Shown here one piece after another: positions 54,180 to 63,603 of a DNA stretch of 64,000 bases. The first letter of the stretch is position 1; each line of letters begins with the position of its first letter. Both the position numbers and the translations under genes were made by a program. The notes under the pieces were generated by a model. The model was not told where the DNA came from. It saw nothing but the letters and a program-made list of their open reading frames with translations, and did no database searches. Source of the DNA: Brevibacterium antiquum (GTDB lineage Bacteria > Actinomycetota > Actinomycetes > Actinomycetales > Brevibacteriaceae); contig NZ_JABASX010000009.1 in NCBI RefSeq assembly GCF_016107655.1, positions 1-64,000 of the forward strand, given 5' to 3'.

Positions 54180-57100
54180 CAGTCCTCCTCGTCGTTTCCT
54201 CTATTGTCCACCGTATCGTCGCCGGTGGGCTCGCCCTCAGATGTATGCGTCCCCTCGCCGAGGTTGCCCGTCTCGACGCTGTCCGCATCCGAACCGACAT
54301 ATCCCTGGTCCGGATCACCGTCCGTCGGGTCGCCGTCATCGGCGCGGTTTCCCGCGCCCTTCGCGGTCGGCTTCACGTCGATCCGACCGGTGCGATCATC
54401 GGCACTGTCGGTGAGACCGGAACCCTCGGCCACCTCGGCGCTGGAGGATTCCCCACCATCGCTCGACTCCGCACCATAGGTGCGGCCCGGACTCACACCC
54501 ACGGCGGAGTCGCCGCCGCGGTGGCTGTGTCCGCCCGTGTGGGCCGCAGAGCCTGTGGCCTGTGAAGCGGCCACGACATCCTCGGAGACGGTGACGAGCT
54601 GGTTGCCCGATTCGGGGCTCAGCCCTGCCTCACGCTGGTACTTCTCGACGAAATCGACGAGCTCGGGACCGCGCGGACGCCTGCCCGGCATGATCGTTCC
54701 GGCCACGTACTTGCTGTTCTGGATGAACACGTTGGGGTCCATCGTGACACCCAACAGGTCATTCGCAGAGTCGCCTTCGACCGTGGCATCCCCACCTACA
54801 CCCCAGTGATAAGGCAGGCCGATCTGGTGGATGGTCTTCCCGCCGATCGTCAGCGGCGTCATTCGCCTGGTCACAAGCACGCGGGCCTCGATGGCTGCGC
54901 GCGGGGAGACCAGAGTGGCCCACCCATAGGGCTCAAGACCCACCTCGGCGGCGAGCTCTGGTGAGATCTCGCAGAACATCTCGGGCTGAAGTTCTGACAG
55001 GTAGGGCAGCCACCGAGACATGCCACCAGCGGTGTGGTGCTCGGTCAGACGGTAGGTCGTGAACACGTAGGGGTAGACCTCGGAACCGGGATTGCCGGCA
55101 CCGGGCGCGGACAGGTTGTCCTCGCGGCGCATGACCAGGCGCGTCGGTGAGCTCTGCTGATCGTAGAGTGGGTTGGCAACCGTCGATTCCTGCGGTTCGT
55201 AGTGCGTGGGCATCGGTCCGTCGACCATGCCGCTGGGTGCGAACAGCCAGCCCTTGCCATCGGCCTGCATGATGAACGGATCATCGCCGTCGAGGTTCGC
55301 GGGTCCGCCGTGGGCCTGATCCGATCGGGCCGAGGGTGCGCGGTCGATCGGGAAGTCGGGCACGTCCTTGCCCGTCCACTTGCTGGATTCCTCGTCCCAC
55401 CAGACGAATTTCTTCCGCTCCGACCAGGGGGTGCCATCCGGTGCCGCCGAGGCGCGGTTGTAGAGGATGCGACGGTTCGCCGGCCACGCCCAGGCCCATT
55501 CGGCGGCGGTCTCGTCCTGCTCGGTGCGGGGTTTGCGCCGGGCGGCCATGTTCTGCCCGCCGGCGTAGATGCCCGCGTAGATCCAACAGCCGCCCGCGGT
55601 GGTGCCGTCGTCGGTCATCTGGTTGAAGTTGTCGAGCGGCTGGCCGTCCTTCTCTCCGCCGACGTAGTAGCCGTTGATCTCGGCCAGCACGGATTCGGCG
55701 TCGACCTCGCCCTCCTCGTCGACCGGGTAGTCCCAGGTCATGTCGAGGAGCGGACGGTCCCGAGGGTCGGTCGAGTCCTTCAGCTTCTCGCGCACTCGCT
55801 GACCGAGTTCGAAGAAGAAGTCGAGTTCGCTCTGTGCGTCACCGGGCGGGTTGACGGCCTTGTGCCGCCACTGCACGAGGCGCTGCGTCTGCGTGAAGGT
55901 GCCGGCCTTCTCCGTGTGGTTGGCGGCGGGCATGAAGAACATCTCGGTCTCGATATCCTCGGTTGTGAGCTCACCGCTGGCGATCTCCGGACCGTCCTTC
56001 CACCAGGTGGCGGACTCAATGAGCCGGAAGTCGCGGACCACCATCCACTTGAGGTGGCTCATCGCCATGCGCTGCATCCGACCGTTGGCTGATCCCACGG
56101 CCGGGTTCTGGCCCAGCAGGAAGTAGCCGTCGACACCGTCATTGAGCATGCGGACCTGCGTCTGATAGGTGCCGTGGGCGCCGTTGATCTTCGGCAGATA
56201 GTCGTAGGCGAAGTTGTTCTCCTTCGTCGCCGCGTCGCCCCACCACGCCTTGAGCAGGTTGGTGGCGTAGCTGCGCCCGTTGGCCCAATAGCCCTTGTGG
56301 GTCTCCGGGGTGCCGACGGCGGCGACGTAGTCGTCGAAGGTCTCGTGAACTCCGGCACTGGGCATCGGCAGGTAGCCGGGCAGCAGGTTGAACAGGGTCG
56401 GGATGTCGGTCGAGCCCTGGATCGTGGCGTGCCCGCGCAGTGCCATGATGCCGCCGCCAGGTCGGCCCATGTTGCCCAGCAGGAGCTGGAGGATCGAGGC
56501 GGTGCGGATGAACTGCGCGCCCAAGGAGTGCTGGGTCCAGCCCACCGCGTAGGCAAAGCAGGTGGTGCGTTCGCGCCCGGAGTTCTGGGTCACGGACTCG
56601 ACCAGATATTCGAAGTCGGCGGGTTTGATGCCGCAGTTCTCGGCCACCATCTCGGGTGTGTACCGGGAGTAGTGACGCTTGAGAATCTGGAACACCGACC
56701 TGGGGTCGCTCAGGCTCTCATCCCTGACCGCCCGACCTGCTTCGTCGGTCTGATACGACCAGGTCGAGTTGTCGTAGGAGTTCGTGTCTGGGTCGAATCC
56801 GGAGAACAGACCGTCCAGGTCCTCCGTGTCCTGATAGTTCTCGCTGATGAGGTTCGTGGCGTTCGTGTAGGCACGCACGTACTCGTCGAAGTGCAGACCT
56901 TCGCTCAGGACACGGTTGATGAGCGCGCCGAGCAGCACGATGTCGGAGCCGGCCCGGATCGGGACATGCTTATCGGCAATCGCGGTGGTGCGCGTGAAAC
57001 GAGGATCGACGTGGATGACGCGTGCACCCCGGGCCTTGGCCTCGGTCACCCATTGGAAGCCCACTGGATGGCACTCGGCCATATTGGATCCCTGGATGAT

Positions 57101-57757
57101 GATGCAGTCGGCATTCGCCATATCCTGGACGGGTTGTGTGGCGCCGCCTCGCCCGAACGAGGTTCCCAAACTGGGAACCGTGGCGGAGTGTCAAATACGC
57201 GCCTGGTTCTCGATCTGTATCGCCCCGGCCGCGGTGTAGAGCTTCTTCGCGAGGTAGTTCTCCTCGTTGTCGATGGTCGCCCCGCCGAGGCTGGCGATCC
57301 CCATCGTGCGCCGCAGAGGGTGGCCCTTGTCGTCGAAGTCCTCCCAGTGATTGCGGCGGGCTTCGATGAAGCGGTCGGCGACCATATCGAGGGCGGTGCC
57401 CAGATCGAGCTTCTGCCAGTCCTTGGCTTTCGGAGCCCGGTAGAGGACGTCGGTGATGCGTCCGTTGGCGTTGACCAGCTGTTCGCTGGCCGCGCCCTTG
57501 GGGCAGAGGCGTCCGCGGGAGATCGGTGAGTCCGGGTCGCCTTCGATCTGGATGACCTTGTCATCCTTGACGAAGACCTTCTGACCACAGCCGACGGCGC
57601 AGTACGGGCAGACCGACTGCACCACTTTGTCCGCGGTGGCATTGCGTGAGGTGGTCTCCCGCGTCTTCTGGGACACCACTGATTCGCCGCGCCCCGACGC
57701 ATCGGAGGATCGCAGCTGCCGGATCACCGGCCACTCGAGAGGACTGAACCGAGCCAT
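54179..57757 (-). CDS. fdhA: Formate dehydrogenase catalytic (alpha) subunit, selenoprotein
   Basis: A molybdopterin enzyme of 1192 aa oxidising formate to CO2. TGA at 57191-57193 interrupts the frame at residue 189. The flanking QIENQARI and HSATVPSLGTSFG are the conserved Sec context of FdnG/FdhF, so the codon is read as Sec, the Mo ligand. The N-terminal [4Fe-4S] site is Cys50, 53, 57 and 85. There is no RR signal before the cluster, so the enzyme probably faces the cytoplasm. The last about 140 residues are an acidic, Gly/Asp/Ser-rich tail not usual in the family. Gene-finders without Sec support would split it into two frames (188 and about 1000 aa). Confidence 0.95.
57161..57193 (-). 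promoter_or_regulatory. SECIS element with UGA(Sec) codon
   Basis: On the coding strand UGA is followed by 11 nt and then a perfect hairpin, GGUUCCC-AGUUU-GGGAACC (57179 down to 57161). E. coli fdhF has UGA, 11 nt, then the GGUUGC-type SECIS stem. Spacing, a G-start stem and a five-base loop beginning with AG match what SelB recognises. The stem is entirely within the coding sequence. Confidence 0.92.
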
Positions 57758-57786
57758 GGCTCAACCCTAGCCCTTCTCGGTGGCCG

Positions 57787-57809
57787 ATGGTGACCAAATC
57801 GGTCACGAT
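57787..57809. promoter_or_regulatory. Palindrome upstream of the formate dehydrogenase operon
   Basis: GTGACC (57790-57795) and GGTCAC (57801-57806) form a dyad around AAATC, flanked by GAT and ATC. It lies about 30 bp before the fdhA start, at the position of a promoter operator. The regulator is not identifiable here. Confidence 0.5.
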
Positions 57810-57864
57810 CATCCGCAGTGTTTCACGAGGTGAGATGCGCTGATCTCATTCGCCGAGGTGGCCC

Positions 57865-58575
57865 TCAGTCGGTGACCCTGTGTGCCAGGAGCACACTGTC
57901 GTCGAGTTCAGCAGGCTGACCGTCGGGTCCTTCGACCTCACGGGTGCGCAGTTCGGCGAGTTCGATCTCCCAACGGACAGGGCTGCCGCCGATGAGCAGA
58001 GCGAAATCGCCGTTCGGGGTCACCGGTTCATGATGATGACCGAGACCGTGGCCAAGTTCCTCGTCAAGGTTCTCCGCCCACGGCGGCATCTCGGCGTGGG
58101 AGATGAGCAGCAGTCGGCCATCGGCTGCGACGTGCTCGGCGACCTTTCCGACGAGCTCCTCACGGGTGTCGGGCAACCGGGTATGGAGGAAACAGCCGAT
58201 GACAAGGTCATAGCCGCCTCGGCGAGGGTGCACTTCGTCGGAATTCGCACCCGAGGGATCCCAGGTGGAGACGTCGGCGACCTCGAAGGATGCGGTGGCA
58301 CCCTTCGCGGCGGCTGCTTCCGCGGCTCGGTCGACGGCTGTCTGCGACAGGTCGATTCCGGTGGCATCCCACCCGTGTTCGGCCAGCCAGATGGCGTCGG
58401 CGCCCTCACCGCAGCCGACGTCGAGGACGCGGCCTGGGGTGAGACTGCCGACCGTGGCGACGAGCGCCTCGTTGGGCTTGCCCGACCAGATCGGATCGCC
58501 TCCGGCGTAACGTTCTTCCCAGGCCGCAACGGAGTCAGGGACTCCAGCATTCGCGGCCTGTTGGGGTTCGGTCAC
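57865..58575 (-). CDS. Class I SAM-dependent methyltransferase
   Basis: A 236-aa methyltransferase. The SAM-binding motif I is VLDVGCGEGADAIWLA near residue 50, followed by WDATGIDLSQTAV (motif II) and YDLVIGCFLHTR. A His-rich segment, HGLGHHHEP, near residue 170 is unusual. Its ATG overlaps the thioredoxin stop as ATGA, so they are cotranscribed. The thiopurine-methyltransferase or tellurite-resistance type is possible. It lies upstream of the formate dehydrogenase genes. Confidence 0.8.
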   Translation of the reverse strand: MTEPQQAANAGVPDSVAAWEERYAGGDPIWSGKPNEALVATVGSLTPGRVLDVGCGEGADAIWLAEHGWDATGIDLSQTAVDRAAEAAAAKGATASFEVADVSTWDPSGANSDEVHPRRGGYDLVIGCFLHTRLPDTREELVGKVAEHVAADGRLLLISHAEMPPWAENLDEELGHGLGHHHEPVTPNGDFALLIGGSPVRWEIELAELRTREVEGPDGQPAELDDSVLLAHRVTD

Positions 58576-59015
58576 TGCTGGGGTCCGGATTCAGGGGAGA
58601 CTTCGGTCGCCTCCGACTCCACTGCGGCGTCCGATCCTTCGGCTGCCTCGACGCCGGCTTCCTGCTTGGCCAGTTCCTCGCGGACCTCGTTCATATCGAG
58701 TTCCTTGACTGCAGTGATGACCTGTTCGAGCTGAGGTGCGGCGAGCGCACCCGGCTGGGCGAAGACGACGATGCCCTCGCGGAAGGCGACGAGGGTCGGG
58801 ATGGAGGAGATCGCGAAGAGTCCCGCGAGTTCCTGCTGCGCCTCGGTGTCGACCTTTCCGAAGACGACATCCGAGTACTGTTCGGAGGCCTCTTCGTATA
58901 CGGGGGCGAACTGCTTGCAGGGGCCGCACCAGTCGGCCCAGAAGTCGAGAAGAAGGATCGAGCTGTCGGTGATGGTTGACTCGAAGTTGTCTTTGGTGAT
59001 TTCGATCGTAGACAT
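58572..59015 (-). CDS. trxA: Thioredoxin with acidic C-terminal extension
   Basis: A 147-aa thioredoxin. The active site is WCGPC with Cys30 and Cys33; FWADWCGPCKQF and SSIPTLVAF with the cis-Pro are standard. After the usual 105-108 residues it adds a 40-residue Glu/Ala-rich tail (AGVEAAEGSDAAVESEATEV) absent in ordinary thioredoxins. It is the first gene of a two-gene operon with the methyltransferase. Confidence 0.92.
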   Translation of the reverse strand: MSTIEITKDNFESTITDSSILLLDFWADWCGPCKQFAPVYEEASEQYSDVVFGKVDTEAQQELAGLFAISSIPTLVAFREGIVVFAQPGALAAPQLEQVITAVKELDMNEVREELAKQEAGVEAAEGSDAAVESEATEVSPESGPQQ

Positions 59016-59156
59016 TCGGGCAGTCTAAACGCCGACTATGAATACTGTCTGGACACCGTCGCAGTCTGGACAGCAACGCGCCCCCAAGGCCCGTTCACGA
59101 AGCGCACCAGTCGCCACGGTTCGTCGAACTCGCGTGTGGACCCGACCTCGCGAAGC

Positions 59157-60173
59157 TCAGTCCACGAGGTCGACGATCGGCTGATCTGCGGTGATGGCAG
59201 AGAAGACAGCATCGGCGGCTGCTGATTTCACGACACGGTTCTGATTGTCCGGTGCCGGCTGCCACGGCATGATCGCAAAGGTGATCGAGTCCTTGGGCAC
59301 TGACGACACGGTCGCGGCCAGCGAGCCGAGGGAGGAGACCGAATCGAGTTCGTCATCGACGCGCAGGGAAGAGGTGACCGCGTCAAGGAAACTGTAGAGC
59401 CTGTCGGGCCTCGACAATGTGTGGGAGCTCTTCGCTCGGTCGATGATGGAGTCCATGACCATCTGCTGATTGCCCATGCGCGAGATGTCGCTGCCGTCTC
59501 CGACGGCGTGTCGGGTCCGCGCCAGGGCCAGGGCATCCGTGCCGCCCAGGGTCTGCTCCCCTGCGGGCAGGTCGAGATTCGCCTTGTCGTCGAACAGGGG
59601 TTCGTCGAGATCAACGGTGATCCCATCCAGTGCGTCGACGATTGTGGCGAAGCCGTCGAAGTTGACCTCGACGAAGTGGTCGACGCGAACTCCCGTGAGC
59701 TCTTCGGCCGCAGAGACCGAGCATGCAGGACCCTGGTTGAGTGCCGAATTGATCATCCCGCGCTGAGCCGGCGACGCACCGGACCCGGTGTCGTCGCAGG
59801 CAGGCATGTCCATCATCGTGTCGCGCGGAATCTGCACGGCATCGATGCGAGAGGAGTCATCGGAGACATGGGCGAGAATCATCGCGTCACTGCGCGCACC
59901 ATCGCCGGAGCCGTAATCATTCGTGTCCAGCGCCCTGGTATCGGAGCCGAGGATGAGGACGTTCAGTTCATCCGTGATCTTCTCGGGCGCCTCACCGTCC
60001 CCCGCGCGCAGCGCTGAGGAGGTGATGTTCCCCTTCAGGTTGTGAACAACGGCGACGATCGTGACCGGGACTCCGATGACGAGGACCGCCAGTATGGCGA
60101 CGATGGTGCGGCGACGTCGGTACTTCATGGCAAGGCGGCGCTGTCGTCGTGGACCGACTTCGGAATACGGCAT
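59157..60173 (-). CDS. LytR-CpsA-Psr (LCP) family protein
   Basis: A 338-aa membrane-anchored glycopolymer transferase. An N-terminal helix (AILAVLVIGVPVTIVAVV) is followed by the LCP domain: NVLILGSDTR, GARSDAMILAHV, VQIPRDTMMD and RTRHAVGDGSDISRMGNQQ, which bear the polyprenyl-phosphate binding Arg and Asp residues. LCP proteins attach teichoic acids or arabinogalactan to peptidoglycan. The ATG at 60173 has no strong ribosome binding site; an ATG at 60128 (MKYRRRRT) is the alternative. Confidence 0.88.
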   Translation of the reverse strand: MPYSEVGPRRQRRLAMKYRRRRTIVAILAVLVIGVPVTIVAVVHNLKGNITSSALRAGDGEAPEKITDELNVLILGSDTRALDTNDYGSGDGARSDAMILAHVSDDSSRIDAVQIPRDTMMDMPACDDTGSGASPAQRGMINSALNQGPACSVSAAEELTGVRVDHFVEVNFDGFATIVDALDGITVDLDEPLFDDKANLDLPAGEQTLGGTDALALARTRHAVGDGSDISRMGNQQMVMDSIIDRAKSSHTLSRPDRLYSFLDAVTSSLRVDDELDSVSSLGSLAATVSSVPKDSITFAIMPWQPAPDNQNRVVKSAAADAVFSAITADQPIVDLVD

Positions 60174-60709
60174 GAGATTTCAATTCGCGATCGGCGGTGG
60201 ATTGCATACAATCCTAAACATAATTTCTCTGAACTTTCTGTCACCGATGGGCGATACATTCTGTTAGAGTTGAATTGTTCCCGTACGAAACGGTGCGGAA
60301 CGTGTGGCGCCGCGAGCGTAGGTAGATTCGCTTGGTGCCGTGCTGTTGCCTGTTGGCGCGTGTCTACCATCCGCGCCTCTCTAACTTTCTGACTTTTCAA
60401 TCCAGCCGTTCTTCGGCTTCCGTCCAGCACCTTCGAGTGCCCTACCGAGACCGCACTTCCCGCTTTCACCTGAGATGAGGATTCTTCACTTCAGCACGAA
60501 TCTCGGAACTTCGGTTTCTCCACAGTTTTCTGCCGGACCTGCGTTCAATGCGCAGATCATCCGACAGGAAGTCACATCTTCAGACGATCAGCAGATCGGC
60601 AATGTCGTTCAGTTCAGGTCTCTGACAATGTGAACAGCCGGGCCCTCAAAGGGTCCGACCATCCAGATCGCTTAGGCGGTCACCAGTTTAAAATAAGGAT
60701 ACAAAGATT
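60174..60709. other. Intergenic region and probable long leader of cspA
   Basis: 536 bp without a recognised gene, between the divergent LCP and cold-shock genes. Cold-shock genes often have long structured 5' leaders and this is a candidate for one; no cold-box sequence was matched. The right end, TTAAAATAAGGAT, is A/T-rich and includes the ribosome binding site. Confidence 0.5.
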
Positions 60710-60913
60710 ATGGCTACAGGTACCGTGAAATGGTTCAACTCGGAAAAAGGTTTCGGATTCATCCAGCCTGACGATGGTTCAGCAGACGTCTTCACTCACT
60801 TCTCCGCGATCGAATCGACCGGCTACCGTGAGCTCGCCGAGGGCCAGAATGTTGAATTCGACTCGGAAATGGGCTCCAAGGGTCTTCAGGCCACAAGCGT
60901 TCGTCCCCTCTGA
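60710..60913 (+). CDS. cspA: Cold-shock protein
   Basis: A 67-aa RNA/DNA-binding protein. RNP1 (KGFGFIQP) and RNP2 (DVFTHFSAI) are present, and the start [16 protein letters not shown] is canonical. It acts as an RNA chaperone in the cytoplasm. AAGGAT precedes the ATG. It has no partner genes and is convergent with the MarR gene. Confidence 0.97.
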   Translation: MATGTVKWFNSEKGFGFIQPDDGSADVFTHFSAIESTGYRELAEGQNVEFDSEMGSKGLQATSVRPL

Positions 60914-61003
60914 GACTTCCGTAACTTTCCGGTCCCGGCCGGATCGCGATTGATTCGTCAATAGCGAGCACCTGTCGGGAACGCAGTTGCACTGAGTTAC
61001 ACC

Positions 61004-61067
61004 AAAAGCGTGTGTTCGCGTTTGGAGTTTGTGTTTTCACTTGCTCCGACTGCGGTCACACGCTTTT
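61004..61067. terminator. Long inverted repeat between cspA and MarR genes
   Basis: AAAAGCGTGTG (61004-61014) and CACACGCTTTT (61057-61067) form a perfect 11-bp repeat separated by 42 nt. It ends in TTTT on the plus strand and in TTTT on the minus strand, consistent with a bidirectional terminator, though the long loop is unusual. Confidence 0.5.
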
Positions 61068-61082
61068 CGGCGTCCGCTGACA

Positions 61083-61514
61083 TCAGTTCTCAGCCGAAAC
61101 TGGTCGCCGAGCAAATGACGGCGCCAGACGCCCCAGCAGTTCGATCAGCTGCTCCTGCTCTGTGGAATCGAAGACGTCACCCAGAAGGGTGGTGGCCTTC
61201 TCCTCGGCGACCTTGACGGCATCTTGATAGAGCGCGGCACCGACGTCGGTTACGCAGACGAGCGAGATCCTCGCATCGTGCGGGTCGGAATCCCGGGACA
61301 GATATCCGAGCTTTTCCAGCGGTGCGACCAAGCGGGCGATTCCAGATGGAGTGATTCCCATACTCTCTGCCAATTCGACTCGCCGCAGTCGTCGACCCGG
61401 CGCAGAGCATAGGCTCTGCAGGACTGTCAGATCGTTGAGGGACAGGCCTTGGACCTCAAGCTTTCGCCGGATCTCGGTATCGGCCCGGACAAGACGCATG
61501 CACAGCTCCAGCAT
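61083..61514 (-). CDS. MarR family transcriptional regulator
   Basis: A 143-aa regulator. The winged helix reads LAESMGITPSGIARLVAPLEKLGYL with the wing RDSDPHDARISLV, a standard MarR pattern. The ATG at 61514 follows GAAAGG; the TTG nine nt upstream is less likely. A 12-bp palindrome lies about 30 bp upstream in the region shared with the divergent membrane-protein gene, which it probably controls. Confidence 0.88.
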   Translation of the reverse strand: MLELCMRLVRADTEIRRKLEVQGLSLNDLTVLQSLCSAPGRRLRRVELAESMGITPSGIARLVAPLEKLGYLSRDSDPHDARISLVCVTDVGAALYQDAVKVAEEKATTLLGDVFDSTEQEQLIELLGRLAPSFARRPVSAEN

Positions 61515-61541
61515 GAAGCACAACCTTTCATTGTTAACTCA

Positions 61542-61553
61542 TTGAGTACTCAA
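61542..61553. promoter_or_regulatory. Candidate MarR operator
   Basis: TTGAGTACTCAA is a perfect 12-bp palindrome 28 bp upstream of the MarR start, in the region shared with the divergent gene at 61683. Palindromes of this form are usual for MarR dimers. Confidence 0.55.
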
Positions 61554-61682
61554 CGATATGTCATGCACAAGCCATTTCAAAATCTGCCTTGGGGAAGTGA
61601 GCGTGGTGATCGCCATGCGGGCAGTCAGCTGAGGGTCGTCGAGCCATTGTCGACGGCTCGCTGGGCAGATACTGTTTCGGTT

Positions 61683-62192
61683 ATGGAATCACAGTCGTAC
61701 TACCAAGGCGGGGGCAATGCCCACACCCACCATCCGCCACCGGCGCCACGGGCGCTGCGCTGGCTGGTGGTCGGAGTCGTCGCCAGCATCATCCTGCTCA
61801 TCGCCCTCCCCATCGTCATGATGATCGATCAGGCCGGACTCAGAGCTGCCATCGAGGAGGACACGGGAGGCAGCCTGGATCCCAAGTGGAAGGACTGGGT
61901 CCTCGTGGCGACCATCGTCTACGCGGTGGTGCTCCACCTCGTCGATGTCGCCTTGCTGCTCTGGCTGGTTCCCAAAGTCCTGCGCGGACGCAGTTGGGCT
62001 CGCATCACATTGACGGCCTATCTGATTGTCGCCACCTATTTCAGCCTCTACTCGGCCACCCAGGGAGCGATGTTCCTGTGGGCGGTGATCCCCACGGATA
62101 TTCTGCATGTCCTCATGACCGGTCTCCTCTGGATACCTGCCTCCGTACGTCGGTACTTCCAACTCCAGCGATCCACGGCTCACCAGCTGTGA
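61683..62192 (+). CDS. Four-helix membrane protein, paralogue of 48968-49453
   Basis: A 169-aa membrane protein with four helices and long identical blocks to the product at 48968-49453 (WARITLTAYL, ATYFSLYSA, FLWAVIPTDILHV). Its N-terminus MESQSYY is shared with the acyltransferase at 45673, not with its paralogue, and the first 23 coding nucleotides are identical to that gene. It is divergent from the MarR gene and followed by a TetR paralogue. Function unknown. Confidence 0.8.
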   Translation: MESQSYYQGGGNAHTHHPPPAPRALRWLVVGVVASIILLIALPIVMMIDQAGLRAAIEEDTGGSLDPKWKDWVLVATIVYAVVLHLVDVALLLWLVPKVLRGRSWARITLTAYLIVATYFSLYSATQGAMFLWAVIPTDILHVLMTGLLWIPASVRRYFQLQRSTAHQL

Positions 62193-62273
62193 CGCCGCCG
62201 ACTCAACGAGGTGAATGCAGCTTGTTCAGTTGCTACGGTGAGACAGCCGTCCTACCCAGGGAAAGGATTTCTC

Positions 62274-62951
62274 GTGCCCAAGCTCATCGATCATGAGAGT
62301 CGGCGCGAAGAGATCGCCGCAGCAGCATGGCGGGTCATCGTTCGAGACGGGGTCGCCGGAGCATCCGTGCGCACAGTAGCGGCAGAGGCTGAGCTGTCCG
62401 TCGGTTCACTCCGGCACGTCTTCGCAAGCCAGTCCCAGCTCCTCGCCTTCGCCATGAGACTGGTCATCGACCGGGCAGGCGAGCGCGTGCGGGCACTTCC
62501 GCAGGCGCCGACTTCTCTGAAGTCGGCCGAGGCCATCGCTGGAGAGCTGCTTCCTCTGGACGAGGATCGACGCCTCGAGATGGAGGTCTACCTCGCTCTC
62601 TTCTCCGCGTCGGGGTCCGATCCGAACCTGCAGGAGACGAAGCAGGATGCCTGGAAGCGCGTACGCACAACATGCCGCATCATCATCGGCCAGGCGGTGG
62701 GAGCGGAGGCCAATGACCCGGCCGCGAATCCTGGCCCGGCTGTGCACACGGACCGAACCGAGCGAATCGAGACCGAGGTGATTCTGCTTCACGCCGTCAT
62801 CGACGGCCTGGCATCCCATCTGGTGTGGCAGCCCGCTGAATTGACACCGCACGATGCCCGACGAGCCCTCATCGAGCATCTTCACCAGATGCAGGCGCGG
62901 CTCTCCGAGAGTAGCGTTGGAATCCTTGAGGTCCCCACACAGAACAGGTGA
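62274..62951 (+). CDS. TetR family transcriptional regulator (paralogue of 50596-51201)
   Basis: A 225-aa regulator whose helix-turn-helix (RTVAAEAELSVGSLRHVFASQ) and ligand-domain blocks match the TetR protein at 50596-51201. The GTG at 62274 starts the same PKLIDH sequence and AAAGGA precedes it. It lies 81 nt after the membrane-protein paralogue and 7 nt before the HAD gene, so the three are probably cotranscribed. Confidence 0.88.
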   Translation: MPKLIDHESRREEIAAAAWRVIVRDGVAGASVRTVAAEAELSVGSLRHVFASQSQLLAFAMRLVIDRAGERVRALPQAPTSLKSAEAIAGELLPLDEDRRLEMEVYLALFSASGSDPNLQETKQDAWKRVRTTCRIIIGQAVGAEANDPAANPGPAVHTDRTERIETEVILLHAVIDGLASHLVWQPAELTPHDARRALIEHLHQMQARLSESSVGILEVPTQNR

Positions 62952-62958
62952 TGCCACG

Positions 62959-63603
62959 ATGACTCAGCCGACTGCCCTGCACCCCACCACCGTCGTCTTC
63001 GACCTGGGCAACGTCCTCATAGGCTGGGATCAGACCGGGCCTCTTGCCGACCGGATGACCCGGGACGAGTGGAATGATTTTGCCGCCGAGGCGGACTTCA
63101 GCATGCTGAATACGCTGGCTGATCGCGGGGCGCCGATCACTGAGGTGATCGCACAGGCGGCCGAATCCGATACGCGTCACGGCGAAATCGTCGCCGCCTA
63201 CTATGACCGCTTCGACCTGTCCCTGACAGGACCGGTTCAGGGGATGGCCGAACTCGTCGCCGAGCTCAAGACCTCGGACGTGAGGCTGCTGGGTCTCTCG
63301 AACTGGTCGGCAGAGACCTTTCACCATGCACCGAAGGTCGCACCGGCGATCAATGAGCTCGAAGATATCGTGGTGTCGGGACGGGAGAAGCTGATCAAAC
63401 CCGACCCTGAGATCTTCCACCTCTTGAGCCGACGCTTCGACCTTGTCCCCGAACAGACAGTCTTCGTCGATGACCTGCCGGCGAACATCGCCGCCGCCGA
63501 ACAGCTCGGCTTCATCGGCCTGCTCTTCACCGATGCCCGGCAGCTGCGAGACGAGCTCACAGGCCTTGGACTCCTCGCCCCTCCCGCTACCGTTGAAAAC
63601 TGA
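62959..63603 (+). CDS. HAD superfamily hydrolase, YihX-like
   Basis: A 214-aa phosphatase-type enzyme. Motif I is VVFDLGNVLIGWD with the nucleophile Asp, motif II LSNWSAE, motif III Lys in KLIKPDPEIF and motif IV VFVDDLPANI. This is the pattern of sugar-phosphate phosphatases and haloacid dehalogenases. It lies 7 nt after the TetR gene. Its 3' end overlaps the following partial M20 frame. Confidence 0.85.
   Translation: MTQPTALHPTTVVFDLGNVLIGWDQTGPLADRMTRDEWNDFAAEADFSMLNTLADRGAPITEVIAQAAESDTRHGEIVAAYYDRFDLSLTGPVQGMAELVAELKTSDVRLLGLSNWSAETFHHAPKVAPAINELEDIVVSGREKLIKPDPEIFHLLSRRFDLVPEQTVFVDDLPANIAAAEQLGFIGLLFTDARQLRDELTGLGLLAPPATVEN

Noticed and set aside
53004..57529. Long plus-strand frames antisense to the formate dehydrogenase genes
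   Set aside because: Shadow frames without ribosome binding sites or motifs. One crosses the Sec codon region, which shows that an open antisense frame there means little.
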